Positions 43,881 through 52,421 of a stretch of DNA of 64,000 bases are shown one piece after another. Location: positions 4,027,501 through 4,091,500 of the forward strand of contig NZ_CP029078.1 in the NCBI RefSeq assembly GCF_005222485.1, in the 5' to 3' direction. The notes under the pieces were generated by a model, which was not told the origin of the DNA, did not search any database, and worked only from the letters and a program-made list of their open reading frames with translations. Every line of letters starts with the position of its first letter. Position 1 is the stretch's first letter. The DNA comes from Streptomyces griseoviridis (lineage in GTDB: Bacteria; Actinomycetota; Actinomycetes; Streptomycetales; Streptomycetaceae). Made by a program: the position numbers and the translations under genes.

Positions 43881-44995
43881 AGGATCTGGTCGAGGAAGGG
43901 TTCGATCGCCGTCAGCCAGCCCTCGGGCTGGTCGTAGTGGACGAGGTGACCGGCGTCGGAGACCTCCGCGTACTGGCCGCGCGGCAGCACCCGGACCATC
44001 TCCTGCGCCTCGGCCCTGCCCAGTTCGCCGTCCAGGCCGCGCACCACCAGGGAGGGGCATCTGACCTGGGCCAGCTCCTCCCAGTGGGCGTCCAGGACCC
44101 ATGCCTCACGGGAGCTGAGCATCTGCTCGGGGTCGAAGACCGGGTGCCAGCCGTCTTGCTCCTCGCGCATCACCTCGGCGTAGAACTCGCCGCGGGCCCG
44201 GTGCGGGCGCTCCACCCAGGGGTCGTCCTCCCCGAACCACTTGCGGACGTCGGCGAGGGTGGCGAAGGGGACGGGCCAGGCCCGGAACCAGTCGGCCCAC
44301 TCGCGCTGCGAGGCGGCGCCGAGGGCTGAGGCCCGCATGTCCAGGATGATCAGTCCGCTGACCAGGTCGGGGCGTTTGGCGGCGAGCTGCCAGGCGGTCA
44401 GCGCGCCCATGGCGTGGCCGACCAGGACGGCGGGGCCGAGGCCCAGCTGCTCGATGGCCGCCTCGGCGTCCTCGACGTAGGCGTCCCGGGTGTAGGTCCC
44501 GTCCGCGGGCCTGTCGCTCTGCCCGTGGCCGCGCTGGTCGAGCGCGACGGCCCGGAACCGCCCGGAGAGCCACCGGGCGGTGGACGCCCAGTGCGAGGCC
44601 CGCCCCATCAGCCCGTGCAGCAACAGCACACCCGGGGTGTCCTGCGCGGCAGGAGCAACGGGACGGTCGGGGGTTTTGGAGGTTCGGGGACCGTCAGAGG
44701 TGGCGGGACCGCCGGGACCGCCATGGCTGCCAGGACCGCCGGGAACCCCGCGGGGCTCGTCGCCGGCAGGGTCTCCGTGGTCCCGCTGGCTCACCACCCG
44801 GAGGGTGGGTCCTGGTGGGACGGCCCTGCCCGGGGGCCGTTCGCGGGCCGTGGGCCGCCCGGTCTGCCGGGCGGTGCCCAGCGGGGGCGGCTGTTCCGGT
44901 ACGACTCCCGCCGGCTCGCCCTTCGGCGGGTCTCCGAACTCCCACGCGGCGAGGCGTACCCCGCCCGCGCCGGTCACCTCGATGCGCCGCGCCAT
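43862..44995 (-). CDS. alpha/beta-hydrolase fold protein with Ala nucleophile elbow
   Basis: A 377-residue alpha/beta-hydrolase. The fold is clear from GVLLLHGLMGRASHW, VALDQRGHGQSDRP and the late SDAGHLVHYDQPEGW. The nucleophile elbow reads VLVGHAMGAL, with Ala (GCC) where Ser is expected, so normal ester hydrolysis is unlikely. Between the first strand (about residue 22) and the oxyanion-hole strand (about residue 120) lies a Pro/Gly/Arg/Thr-rich insert of roughly 95 residues. ATG 44995 is used. It could be a non-catalytic binder or use another mechanism. Confidence 0.85.
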   Translation of the reverse strand: MARRIEVTGAGGVRLAAWEFGDPPKGEPAGVVPEQPPPLGTARQTGRPTARERPPGRAVPPGPTLRVVSQRDHGDPAGDEPRGVPGGPGSHGGPGGPATSDGPRTSKTPDRPVAPAAQDTPGVLLLHGLMGRASHWASTARWLSGRFRAVALDQRGHGQSDRPADGTYTRDAYVEDAEAAIEQLGLGPAVLVGHAMGALTAWQLAAKRPDLVSGLIILDMRASALGAASQREWADWFRAWPVPFATLADVRKWFGEDDPWVERPHRARGEFYAEVMREEQDGWHPVFDPEQMLSSREAWVLDAHWEELAQVRCPSLVVRGLDGELGRAEAQEMVRVLPRGQYAEVSDAGHLVHYDQPEGWLTAIEPFLDQILTDLTT

Positions 44996-45119
44996 TGGTC
45001 CTGGCACCCCCTCGCTTTGGTGGGACCGCTCCCGCTCGATCCGGGCGCCGGGCGATCGGCCCGGTGTGCCCGCTCCGCGTCCGCCGCCGTACCGCGCGGC
45101 CCGCCACACCCCCAGATTA

Positions 45120-45135
45120 TCGAATGCGCATTCGA
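45120..45135. promoter_or_regulatory. perfect palindrome upstream of the alpha/beta-hydrolase
   Basis: TCGAATGCGCATTCGA, 125 bp before the hydrolase start in an A+T-rich pocket. It resembles the actinobacterial LexA box TCGAACnnnnGTTCGA with a symmetric C-to-T change in each arm. Confidence 0.5.
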
Positions 45136-45301
45136 AAATGCTCTTTCTGCGGTCAACACCCCTCGTTCGAGTGACCACCCGCAAGGAATGATCGCCACCG
45201 TGGAGGGGAGATCTTCAGCGGGAGGCGGACCGCTCGGGGAAAACGGTCCGAGGGGATTGACCCTGGGAGCTCGGGGCTCCGGGTCAGCACAGGGGAGGAC
45301 G

Positions 45302-45329
45302 GGCCCCGGCGCCGCAAGGCGCCGGGGCC
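45302..45329 (-). terminator. GC hairpin beyond the iron regulator gene
   Basis: A perfect 12-bp stem (GGCCCCGGCGCC / GGCGCCGGGGCC) with a GCAA tetraloop, about 220 bases past the minus-strand regulator stop. It could end that message. Confidence 0.55.
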
Positions 45330-45546
45330 TTCACCGTGTCTGCGGCACATCCGCCCGCCCCCTCCAGGTCATATGCCTCACGCGCAAGCCTGGCACGCGA
45401 ATCGTCCGAGCGCTGCGATTCGACGCACAGAATTCCTTGATTCGACGAGAACGCCGACGGGAGTCACAGAGGACGCCAACCGCCACGTCCCCCACGGCAG
45501 TTGACCGGCGCCCCGGAGGGCACCACGCTCCGTGACGGCCGGGCGG

Positions 45547-46239
45547 TCAGCGCTTGGCGACGAAGACGTGCGACGCGACGTCCGTGTCCAGCTCGGCGGC
45601 CTCGCCGCCGCTGCCGACCAGCACGCCCCCCGCCGACTCCGTCACGCTCACCACCGAGCCGGGCTGCACACCCGCCCGACGCAGCGTGTACATCAGCTGC
45701 GCGTCGGTCTGGATGGGCTCGCCGATGCGGCGCACCACGACGGTCTTGCCCTCGGTGCCGGGGTCGAGGTCGGCGAGCGAGACCATGCCCTCGTCGAGGA
45801 AGGGGTCGGCGCCGTCCTTCTCGCCCAGCTCCTCCAGGCCCGGGATCGGGTTGCCGTACGGCGACTCGGTGGGGTGCCGCAGCAGTTCGAGGACGCGGCG
45901 CTCCACGGCCTCGCTCATCACGTGCTCCCAGCGGCAGGCCTCGGCGTGCACCTGCTCCCACTCCAGGCCGATCACGTCGACCAGCAGACACTCGGCGAGC
46001 CGGTGCTTGCGCATCACGCGGGTGGCGAGTCTGCGGCCCTCGTCGGTGAACTCCAGGTGCCGGTCGGTGGCGACGGACACCAGGCCGTCCCGCTCCATGC
46101 GGGCCACGGTCTGGCTGACCGTGGGACCGCTCTGGTCCAACCGTTCGGCGATCCGGGCGCGCATCGGGACCACACCTTCCTCCTCAAGCTCGAGGATGGT
46201 GCGGAGATACATCTCCGTGGTGTCGATCAGTCCGGACAT
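45547..46239 (-). CDS. dmdR1: DtxR/IdeR family iron-dependent regulator (DmdR1/DesR-like)
   Basis: A 230-residue metal-dependent repressor. The N-terminal winged HTH (IAERLDQSGPTVSQTVARMERDG cut here to its core SGPTVSQTVARM) is followed by the dimerisation and metal-binding domain with CRWEHVMSEAVERRV and HRLAECLL. An SH3-like C-terminal domain ends at VASHVFVAKR. With Fe2+ it would repress siderophore and iron-uptake genes. In S. coelicolor the orthologue is DmdR1/DesR. ATG 46239 is used. It is divergent from nagS. Confidence 0.9.
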   Translation of the reverse strand: MSGLIDTTEMYLRTILELEEEGVVPMRARIAERLDQSGPTVSQTVARMERDGLVSVATDRHLEFTDEGRRLATRVMRKHRLAECLLVDVIGLEWEQVHAEACRWEHVMSEAVERRVLELLRHPTESPYGNPIPGLEELGEKDGADPFLDEGMVSLADLDPGTEGKTVVVRRIGEPIQTDAQLMYTLRRAGVQPGSVVSVTESAGGVLVGSGGEAAELDTDVASHVFVAKR

Positions 46240-46447
46240 ACGTGCCCCTCGATGAGATCTGCCGGAAGCGCGGCGGCTTCCCGGCGCGTGCGCTGGCCCT
46301 GACTTCAATTCTGACGCATACCACTGACAACCGTGCCGAGCCAGGAAGCCACGGGCCTTCGAGCGGAGACGCGGCGGTACCGCTCGGCATCCGGGCGGGG
46401 TACGGCGGGCGCGCACCGACCACCGTACGCCTCCGTATTGACAGGGC

Positions 46448-46463
46448 GCTGGTCCAGACCGCA
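46448..46463. promoter_or_regulatory. DasR-type operator (dre-like)
   Basis: GCTGGTCCAGACCGCA matches the core of the DasR element (ACTGGTCTAGACCACT) well, with TGGTC and AGACC intact. A TTGACA -35-like box (46438-46443) lies 4 bases upstream of it. It sits 59 bp before nagS. Confidence 0.65.
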
Positions 46464-46521
46464 CCGTGATCCGCGACACAGGCACGGGCACCGCACGGAC
46501 ACCGCCCCCGAAAGGACCCGC

Positions 46522-47277
46522 ATGAGCGACGCCACACCGGCCGGGCAGTTCTTCGACGCCGCGATCGACCTGCTGCGGCGGGCACGGGACGAGGAGGCGG
46601 AGCGGATCGCCGAGGCCGGGGCGCTGCTCGCCGACACGGTGGAGTCGGGGGGACGGCTGTTCGCCTTCGGCGCGGGCCACTCCTCGCTGGCCGCCCAGGA
46701 CGTCGTCTACCGGGCGGGCGGCCTCGCGCTGATGAACCTGCTGTCGGTGCCGGGTGTCGTCGGCGTGGACGTGATGCCGGCCACGCTCGGTTCGGCCCTC
46801 GAGCGGGTCGACGGCCTCGCGAGCGCCGTCCTGGACAGCTCGCCGCTGCGCGCGGGCGACGCCCTGGTGATTGTCTCCCTGTCGGGGCGCAACGCGCTGC
46901 CCGTGGAGATGGCGATGAACGCCCGCGCCCTGGGCGTGAAGGTGATCGGCGTGACGTCGGTGGCCTACGCCTCGCAGACGACGTCACGGCACACGTCGGG
47001 GAGCTACCTCAAGGACCACTGCGACATCGTCCTCGACTCGAAGATCGCGGTCGGCGACGCGGAGCTGACCCTGGACACCATCCCGGCCCCCTTCGCCCCC
47101 GCCTCGACGGTCGTCACCTCGGCCCTGCTCCAGGCGGTCGTGGCGACGGCGGCGGCGACCCTGGCCGACCGGGGCACCGAGCCGCCGCTGCTGCGCTCGG
47201 GGAACGTCGACGGCGGCCACGAGTGGAACGGCCGCGTGATGACGGAGTACGGCGACCGGATCTTCTACCGCCGGTAG
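46522..47277 (+). CDS. nagS: SIS-domain amino-sugar protein (NagS-like)
   Basis: A 251-residue phosphosugar-binding SIS protein. The nucleotide/sugar phosphate loop is seen as RLFAFGAGHSSLAAQDVVYR and the second as LVIVSLSGRNALPVEMAM. In Streptomyces the SIS gene beside the iron regulator is reported to be NagS, a GlcNAc-6-phosphate dehydratase linked to amino-sugar toxicity. The promoter-proximal DasR-like site agrees with an amino-sugar role. ATG 46522 follows GAAAGGA. Confidence 0.85.
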   Translation: MSDATPAGQFFDAAIDLLRRARDEEAERIAEAGALLADTVESGGRLFAFGAGHSSLAAQDVVYRAGGLALMNLLSVPGVVGVDVMPATLGSALERVDGLASAVLDSSPLRAGDALVIVSLSGRNALPVEMAMNARALGVKVIGVTSVAYASQTTSRHTSGSYLKDHCDIVLDSKIAVGDAELTLDTIPAPFAPASTVVTSALLQAVVATAAATLADRGTEPPLLRSGNVDGGHEWNGRVMTEYGDRIFYRR

Positions 47278-47287
47278 GAACCACGAA

Positions 47288-47365
47288 GACCGGCCCGCCG
47301 GGCCGCTGGGCCCCGTGAGGACCGGCCCGCCGGGCCCCGGGGGTGCTCCCGGGGTGTTCCCGGGG
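47288..47365. terminator. hairpin cluster between convergent genes
   Basis: Two copies of GACCGGCCCGCCGGGCC about 30 bases apart each fold as a short hairpin, and a third, CCCCGGG...CCCGGGG, follows. They fill the 92-base gap between nagS and the PAS gene. Confidence 0.45.
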
Positions 47366-47369
47366 CCGT

Positions 47370-48824
47370 TCAGCGGCCGTGGTCCCGCCGGTCCGCGGGG
47401 GTCCCGCGGTCCCCGCCCTCCAGGGTCGCCGCCAAGTCGAGGGCGGTGGCGATGCGGACCGCCACGTCCTCCGCGTAGGAGGCGTCGCCCCGTTCGAACT
47501 GGGTGCGGCCCGCGCCGCGCAGGAACGTCACGACACCCAGCGTGCGGCCACGGCTGCGCAGCACCGCGCACAGGGCGTGGACGGCGTCCGGGGGCCAGCG
47601 GCGGGCGGTGGCCCACTCGCGGGCCTGTTCGGGCGGTGCCGAGCTGGAACCGGCCCTGACCGAGCCCGCGCGCTGCACGCACTGGAGCGCCGGGTGGCCG
47701 GGTCCGTAGCGGACCGGGAGGCCCGCGCGGCCGGTGAGCAGGCTGGGCCCGGGGCCGCCCGACGGGGTCGCGGCGACCCGGACCAGGCGGACCGGTCCTG
47801 TCCCGTCGCCGTCGGCGAGCGAGCCGCCCGCGATCCGGTCGATCACGGCGTGGTCGGCGAAGCCCGCGAGGGCGAAGTCGAGATGGACGGTGGCCGCCTC
47901 CGCGGGGTCCTCGCACTCGGCGGCGGCCCGCGCGGCGCGGTGCAGCTGGTTGGAGCGGAAGCGCAGCAGCGCCGCCTCCTGCTCGCCCTGCTTGGCCTCG
48001 GTGACGTCCTCGAAGACCCAGCCCACGCCCAGCGGAACCGGTTCTTCCGCGAGCGGTGAGGCCAGCCGGACGAAGCCGCACCGCCAGCACCTGCGCTGCT
48101 CGCCCTCGGCGGTGCGCACGCCCACCCAGAACTCGGCGAGCGCGGGCGGCGCCCCCTCGGAGAGGACGTGGGTGAGGGCGCTCTCCAGCTCCTCGACCCC
48201 GTGGGCGAGCAGGTCGCCGAGGGGGCGGCCGAGGGCGGAGCTGCGGCCGATGCCGAGGGCGCGGGCCGCGTGCGCGTTGACCACGGCGGGCCGCAGGTCG
48301 GCGTCGATGAGGACGACGCCCCAGGAGGCGTCCTCGAAGAGCGCCTCGCTCAGCGCGATCGAGCGCTCCAGGTCGATCTGGGTGTGCACCTCGCTGAAGG
48401 CGCAGTACACGCCCGCGGGCCTGCCGTCGGGCCCGCGCACGGCGGCCGACTGGGTGCGCACGAGGACCCGCCCGCCGTCCTTGGTGAGCAGCGCGAACTC
48501 GTGGACCTGGCGGCCGTGCGCGTCCATCGCGGACATCAGGCGCCGCTGGACCTCGTCGGCGTCCGCCGGACGCACCGCCCACCCCGCGAACCCCTTGCGG
48601 CCCACGGCCTCGGCGGCGGTCCAGCCGAGGATGCGCTCGGCCTCGCGGTTCCAGTGGGTGACGACGCCCTCGGCGTCGAGCGCGCACAGGGCGGCGTCCA
48701 TGCCGTCGAGGAGCGCGGCAAGGAGGTCGGAGCCGTCGGGGCCGCCGGGGCTCTCGGGTCCGGCCCGTTCGGGCTCGTCGGGGCCGACTTCGTCGGTGGT
48801 CCCACCACGCCGGGAAGCACTCAC
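47370..48824 (-). CDS. PAS-PAS-GAF sensor protein
   Basis: A 484-residue soluble protein with two PAS domains (about residues 35-155, MDAALCALDAEGVVTHWNRE; and 160-280, WGVVLIDADLRPAVVN) and a C-terminal GAF-like domain (about 300-465). No HisKA/HATPase, GGDEF or PP2C domain follows, so the output partner is separate. The start is GTG 48824. A Pro/Gly/Glu-rich tail of 30 residues precedes the first PAS. Confidence 0.82.
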   Translation of the reverse strand: MSASRRGGTTDEVGPDEPERAGPESPGGPDGSDLLAALLDGMDAALCALDAEGVVTHWNREAERILGWTAAEAVGRKGFAGWAVRPADADEVQRRLMSAMDAHGRQVHEFALLTKDGGRVLVRTQSAAVRGPDGRPAGVYCAFSEVHTQIDLERSIALSEALFEDASWGVVLIDADLRPAVVNAHAARALGIGRSSALGRPLGDLLAHGVEELESALTHVLSEGAPPALAEFWVGVRTAEGEQRRCWRCGFVRLASPLAEEPVPLGVGWVFEDVTEAKQGEQEAALLRFRSNQLHRAARAAAECEDPAEAATVHLDFALAGFADHAVIDRIAGGSLADGDGTGPVRLVRVAATPSGGPGPSLLTGRAGLPVRYGPGHPALQCVQRAGSVRAGSSSAPPEQAREWATARRWPPDAVHALCAVLRSRGRTLGVVTFLRGAGRTQFERGDASYAEDVAVRIATALDLAATLEGGDRGTPADRRDHGR

Positions 48825-49352
48825 CTGGACCCCCTGCCAAGCTGCGTCCGCACGTACGGCGCGTCGGTTCGCTCACTCGCCATCATCTAACTGGAACGTG
48901 ACGCAGCACACACCGAGTTCCCCAAGATTGCAGGTAATCGTTGCGTCACACCGCGCTGGTCCCCGCCTCCTCCGTCATCAGGTCGATCTCCGGGCCGGTC
49001 GGGGAACCGGTCCGGGAACCGGCCCGCGAACCGGTCGCCGGCCGGTCGGGAAGCCGGTCGACGGGGTCCGTCCACCGGCCGCTCCGCAGCGGGTTCCCGC
49101 CTTCCGGCGCGACCATACGAAGATCAGTCACTTCTTCAGCGAACATCGCCCACCGGCGCACGTCAACGGGGCACCGCGGATCGGTGCCGCGCGCCGGTCC
49201 GACGCTCGGGACGATCTTCGTCCTGTCATGTACGCAGCGCTAGTGTCCTGCTCCAGAGTCCTGCTCCCGAGTCCTGCTCCCGAGATGACGGAAGTCTTAC
49301 GTCCGCGCGTGGGACCGCCCCGCGCGCGGGTGCCGTGCGTACCGTCCGGGAC
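48825..49352. other. intergenic region before the epimerase
   Basis: A 528-base gap. It holds tandem GAACCGGTCC-like units (49006-49060), a possible small minus-strand gene, an A+T-richer stretch with TGTCATGTACGCAG near 49225, and a triplicated GTCCTGCTCC(A/C)GA element (49244-49282). Confidence 0.5.
48946..49146 (-). CDS. possible small protein
   Basis: A 66-residue frame from ATG 49146 (MFAEEVTDLRMVAPEGG) to TGA 48946, with GC-rich third positions and a Gly-Ser-Arg-Thr repeat in the second half. No ribosome site is clear, though GTG 49161 is also in frame. No family is recognised; it may be a chance frame. Confidence 0.3.
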   Translation of the reverse strand: MFAEEVTDLRMVAPEGGNPLRSGRWTDPVDRLPDRPATGSRAGSRTGSPTGPEIDLMTEEAGTSAV

Positions 49353-50429
49353 ATGCGCGTACTCGTCACCGGAGGAGCCGGGTTCATCGGCTCCCACATC
49401 GTCACCGCCCTCACGGCCCGCGGACACGAGCCGGTCGTCCTCGACGCCCTGCTGCCCGCCGCCCACCCCGCCGCGCCGCCCCTGCCCGACGCGGAGTTCG
49501 TCCACGCCGACGTACGGGACCCCGACGCCGTGCGCTCCGCGCTGCGCGGGGTGGACGCGGTCTGCCACCAGGCGGCCATGGTCGGCCTCGGCAAGGACTT
49601 CGCCGACGCCCCCGAGTACGTCGGGTGCAACGACCTCGGAACGGCGGTGCTGCTGGCCCGGATGGCTGACGCGGGCGTGCGCAGGCTGGTCCTCGCCGGG
49701 TCGATGGTGGTCTACGGAGAGGGCCGGTACACGTGCGCCTCCCACGGGACGGTGCGCCCCGGACCGCGCCGGGCCGAGGACCTGAAGGCGGGCCGGTTCG
49801 AGCCGCGCTGCCCCGACTGCGGCGCCGCGCTCGCGCCAGGGCTGGTGCGCGAGGACGCGCCCACGGACCCCCGCAACGTCTACGCGACGACGAAGCTGGC
49901 GCAGGAGCACCTGGCCGCCTCCTGGGCCCGGTGCGCGGAAGGCCGCGCGGTGTCGCTGCGCTACCACAACGTGTACGGACCCGGCATGCCGCGCGACACC
50001 CCTTACGCGGGCGTCGCCTCCTTCTTCCGCTCGGCGCTGGCCAGGGGAGAGGCCCCGCGGGTCTACGAGGACGGCGCGCAGCGGCGGGACTTCGTCCACG
50101 TCACCGATGTGGCCGCCGCGAACTCCGTGGCGCTGGAGGCCGTCGCCGGCCTGGCGGGCGGGACGATGACCGCGTACAACACGGGCAGCGGGGAACCGCA
50201 CACGGTCCGGGAGATGGCCGCCGCGCTGGCGACGGCGTGCGGTGGCCCCGCCCCGGTGGTCACCGGCGAGTTCCGGCTCGGCGACGTACGGCACGTCACC
50301 GCCGACTCCGCCCGGCTGCGCGACGAGCTGGGCTGGCGGCCCGAGGTGCGGTTCGCCGAAGGGATGGCGGAGTTCGCGCGGGCCGGTCAGCGGACGTCGG
50401 CGGAGCCGGTCGGCCCCGGCAGGCCGTGA
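49353..50429 (+). CDS. NAD-dependent epimerase/dehydratase with zinc-knuckle insert
   Basis: A 358-residue extended SDR acting on a nucleotide sugar. The NAD motif is TGGAGFIGS at residue 7, the Ser is in LAGSMVVYGEG, and YxxxK is in NVYATTKLAQEHL. Between them lies an insert with four Cys/His candidates (YTCASHG ... CPDCGAAL), typical of a subgroup with a rubredoxin-like knuckle. ATG 49353 is used. It starts the envelope-like cluster and is convergent with the histidine kinase. Confidence 0.87.
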   Translation: MRVLVTGGAGFIGSHIVTALTARGHEPVVLDALLPAAHPAAPPLPDAEFVHADVRDPDAVRSALRGVDAVCHQAAMVGLGKDFADAPEYVGCNDLGTAVLLARMADAGVRRLVLAGSMVVYGEGRYTCASHGTVRPGPRRAEDLKAGRFEPRCPDCGAALAPGLVREDAPTDPRNVYATTKLAQEHLAASWARCAEGRAVSLRYHNVYGPGMPRDTPYAGVASFFRSALARGEAPRVYEDGAQRRDFVHVTDVAAANSVALEAVAGLAGGTMTAYNTGSGEPHTVREMAAALATACGGPAPVVTGEFRLGDVRHVTADSARLRDELGWRPEVRFAEGMAEFARAGQRTSAEPVGPGRP

Positions 50430-50452
50430 GCCCGCGGCCGGCCGGGGCCCGC

Positions 50453-51562
50453 CTACCCGGGCGCGGGCAGCGTCAGCTCGAACCGGCAGCCGTCGGGGAC
50501 GTTGTGGACGGCCGCGTGCCCTGAGTGGGCTTCGACGATGCCGCGGACGATGGCCAGGCCGAGCCCGGCCCCCGAGGGCGGGGTACGGGCCTGGCTGCCC
50601 CGCCAGCCGGTGTCGAAGACCCTCGGGAGGTCCTCCTCCGGGATGCCGCCGCAGGCGTCGGTGACGGAGAGCACCACGGTGTCCGCGCGGCGCTCCGCGG
50701 CGATCGCCACCGTGCCGTCGGCCGGGGTGTGCCGGATGGCGTTGACCAGCAGGTTGGACAGCACCCGCGTCATCTCCTTGCCGTCGACGTGGACCGGCAG
50801 CGGGGCGACGCCGCCACCGGCGAGGCGGACACCGTGTTCGCGGGCGAGCGCGTCGGTCCCCGCCAGCGCGTCCCCGACCAGGTCGTAGAGGGAGACACGG
50901 GTGGGGCTGAGGGAGAGCGCCCCGGCATGGATGCGGGACAGCTCGAACAGGTCGGTGACCATGGAGTTGAGGCGGTCCACCTCGGCGCGCATCTGGCGGT
51001 GGTAGCGGGCCGGGTCGTCGACCACACCGTCCTCCAGCGCCTCCGACATCGCCCGCAGCCCGGCGAGCGGGGTCCGCAGGTCGTGCGAGATCCAGGCCAC
51101 CAGCTCGCGCCGCGAGGTCTCCAGGGCCCGCTCGCGGGCCCGCGACGCGGCGAGGCGCTCGCTGCTGAGGGCCAGTTCGCGGCTGAGCGCCGCCAGCTCG
51201 GCGGGGGCCGGCACGGCGGGCGCCTCGAAGGCGCCGTCCTCCCCGAAGCCGCGTGCCGCGACGACCAGTTCCCGGCAGCGGCGCACCACCTGACGCCCCA
51301 GCAGCAGCGTCGTGCCGAGCGACACCGCGGCGGCCATCGCGACGACGGTGGTCACCACGGAGAGGTCGTGCGGGGAGAGGAACATCGCCCACGCGACCGC
51401 GAGCGTCCCGGCGAGCATCGCGGACACGGCGACTGCCGCGACCACCGCGAGGGAGACGGCGACGCTGCGCCGGCGCAGGGCCCGCAGCGCCACGGCGCCG
51501 AGGAGCCCGGCGGCAGCCGCGCCGAGGAAGGCGTACAGGGCGATCAGCAGCAGGTCACGCAC
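50453..51562 (-). CDS. sensor histidine kinase
   Basis: A 369-residue membrane kinase with two helices (about residues 5-30 and 40-90 region), a HAMP-like linker, H box WISHDLRTPLAGLRAM (about residue 160), N box NLLVNAIRHTP and a G box ending GAGLGLAIVRGI. The start is GTG 51562, overlapping the response-regulator stop by 8 bases, so both proteins come from one message. Confidence 0.92.
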   Translation of the reverse strand: MRDLLLIALYAFLGAAAAGLLGAVALRALRRRSVAVSLAVVAAVAVSAMLAGTLAVAWAMFLSPHDLSVVTTVVAMAAAVSLGTTLLLGRQVVRRCRELVVAARGFGEDGAFEAPAVPAPAELAALSRELALSSERLAASRARERALETSRRELVAWISHDLRTPLAGLRAMSEALEDGVVDDPARYHRQMRAEVDRLNSMVTDLFELSRIHAGALSLSPTRVSLYDLVGDALAGTDALAREHGVRLAGGGVAPLPVHVDGKEMTRVLSNLLVNAIRHTPADGTVAIAAERRADTVVLSVTDACGGIPEEDLPRVFDTGWRGSQARTPPSGAGLGLAIVRGIVEAHSGHAAVHNVPDGCRFELTLPAPG

Positions 51563-52352
51563 GGCCGCCGTCCTCCGTCCCGGCCGCGGCCGCCGCGCGG
51601 TCGGCCGGGGCGGGGCCCGCCTCGAAGCGGTACCCGGCGCCCCAGACGGTCCTGATCAGCCGCGGATCGGCTGGGTCCCGCTCGATCTTGCCGCGGAGTC
51701 TGCGGACGTGCACGGTCACCGTGGACAGGTCGCCGAAGTCCCAGCCCCACACCTCGCGCATCAGCCGCTCCCGCCCGCAGACCCGCCCGGGGTGCCGCAG
51801 GAAGTAGGTGAGGAGGTCGAACTCCCTGAGCGTGAGGGCCAGTTCGACGCCGTCCCGGGTCGCACGGCGGGCAGCGGGGTCCACGGTCAGGCCGGCCGCA
51901 GCGAGCACGGGCTCGTCGGCCGGGGTTGCCGCCGACGCCCTGCGCAGGACCGACCGGACCCGCAGCACCAGCTCGCGCGGACTGAAGGGCTTGGTGACGT
52001 AGTCGTCCGCGCCGACCTCCAGGCCGAGGACACGGTCGTCCTCGTCCCCGCGCGCGGTGAGCATGACCACCGCCACGGAACGCCGCCCGTCCTCCCCCGC
52101 CCGCAGCCGGCGGCAGACCTCGATGCCGTCCATGCCGGGCAGCATCAGATCGAGGACGACGAGGTCGGGCCTGCGCCCGGCGGCGGCCGCCAGCGCGGCC
52201 GGACCGTTGGCGGCCCGCTCCACGGTGAACCCGGCCCGTTCCAGATAGCCGGCCACGACCTCGGAGACGGTCGGGTCGTCGTCCACCACCAGGACGCGGC
52301 CCGCGACGTCACCCGGGGCCGGGGGCCGGTCGGTCTCGCTGCTCGATGCCAT
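51555..52352 (-). CDS. OmpR/PhoB-type response regulator
   Basis: A 265-residue regulator. Receiver domain: VVDDDP acidic pair, phospho-Asp in VVLDLMLPGMDG (about residue 70) and Lys in TKPFSPREL. A winged-helix DNA-binding domain follows (about 150-245, LTLREFDLLTYFLRHPGR, TVTVHVRRLRGKIE). ATG 52352 is used. It is divergent from the GT2 operon and probably binds the TTCGTAAGGT motif in that gap. Confidence 0.93.
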   Translation of the reverse strand: MASSSETDRPPAPGDVAGRVLVVDDDPTVSEVVAGYLERAGFTVERAANGPAALAAAAGRRPDLVVLDLMLPGMDGIEVCRRLRAGEDGRRSVAVVMLTARGDEDDRVLGLEVGADDYVTKPFSPRELVLRVRSVLRRASAATPADEPVLAAAGLTVDPAARRATRDGVELALTLREFDLLTYFLRHPGRVCGRERLMREVWGWDFGDLSTVTVHVRRLRGKIERDPADPRLIRTVWGAGYRFEAGPAPADRAAAAAGTEDGGRA

Positions 52353-52421
52353 GCCCCCAGAGTGGCACCGGGCCGGGCCGCGGGACCCGGGCGTGCCGCC
52401 GTGCGGCTCGGGCGTCAGCGT

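Larger units (their letters stand above)
44996..45546. other. intergenic region between hydrolase and iron regulator
   Basis: The 551-base gap holds a perfect 16-bp palindrome (45120-45135), a hairpin TGACCC...GGGTCA around GGAGC/GCTCC (45258-45286), and a 12-bp GC hairpin (45302-45329). The plus frame from ATG 45188 is open but shows no family features and is not called. Confidence 0.5.

Noticed and set aside
45188..45535. Plus-strand ORF from ATG 45188 as a small gene
   Set aside because: It runs through two GC hairpins and has no recognised domain or ribosome site.
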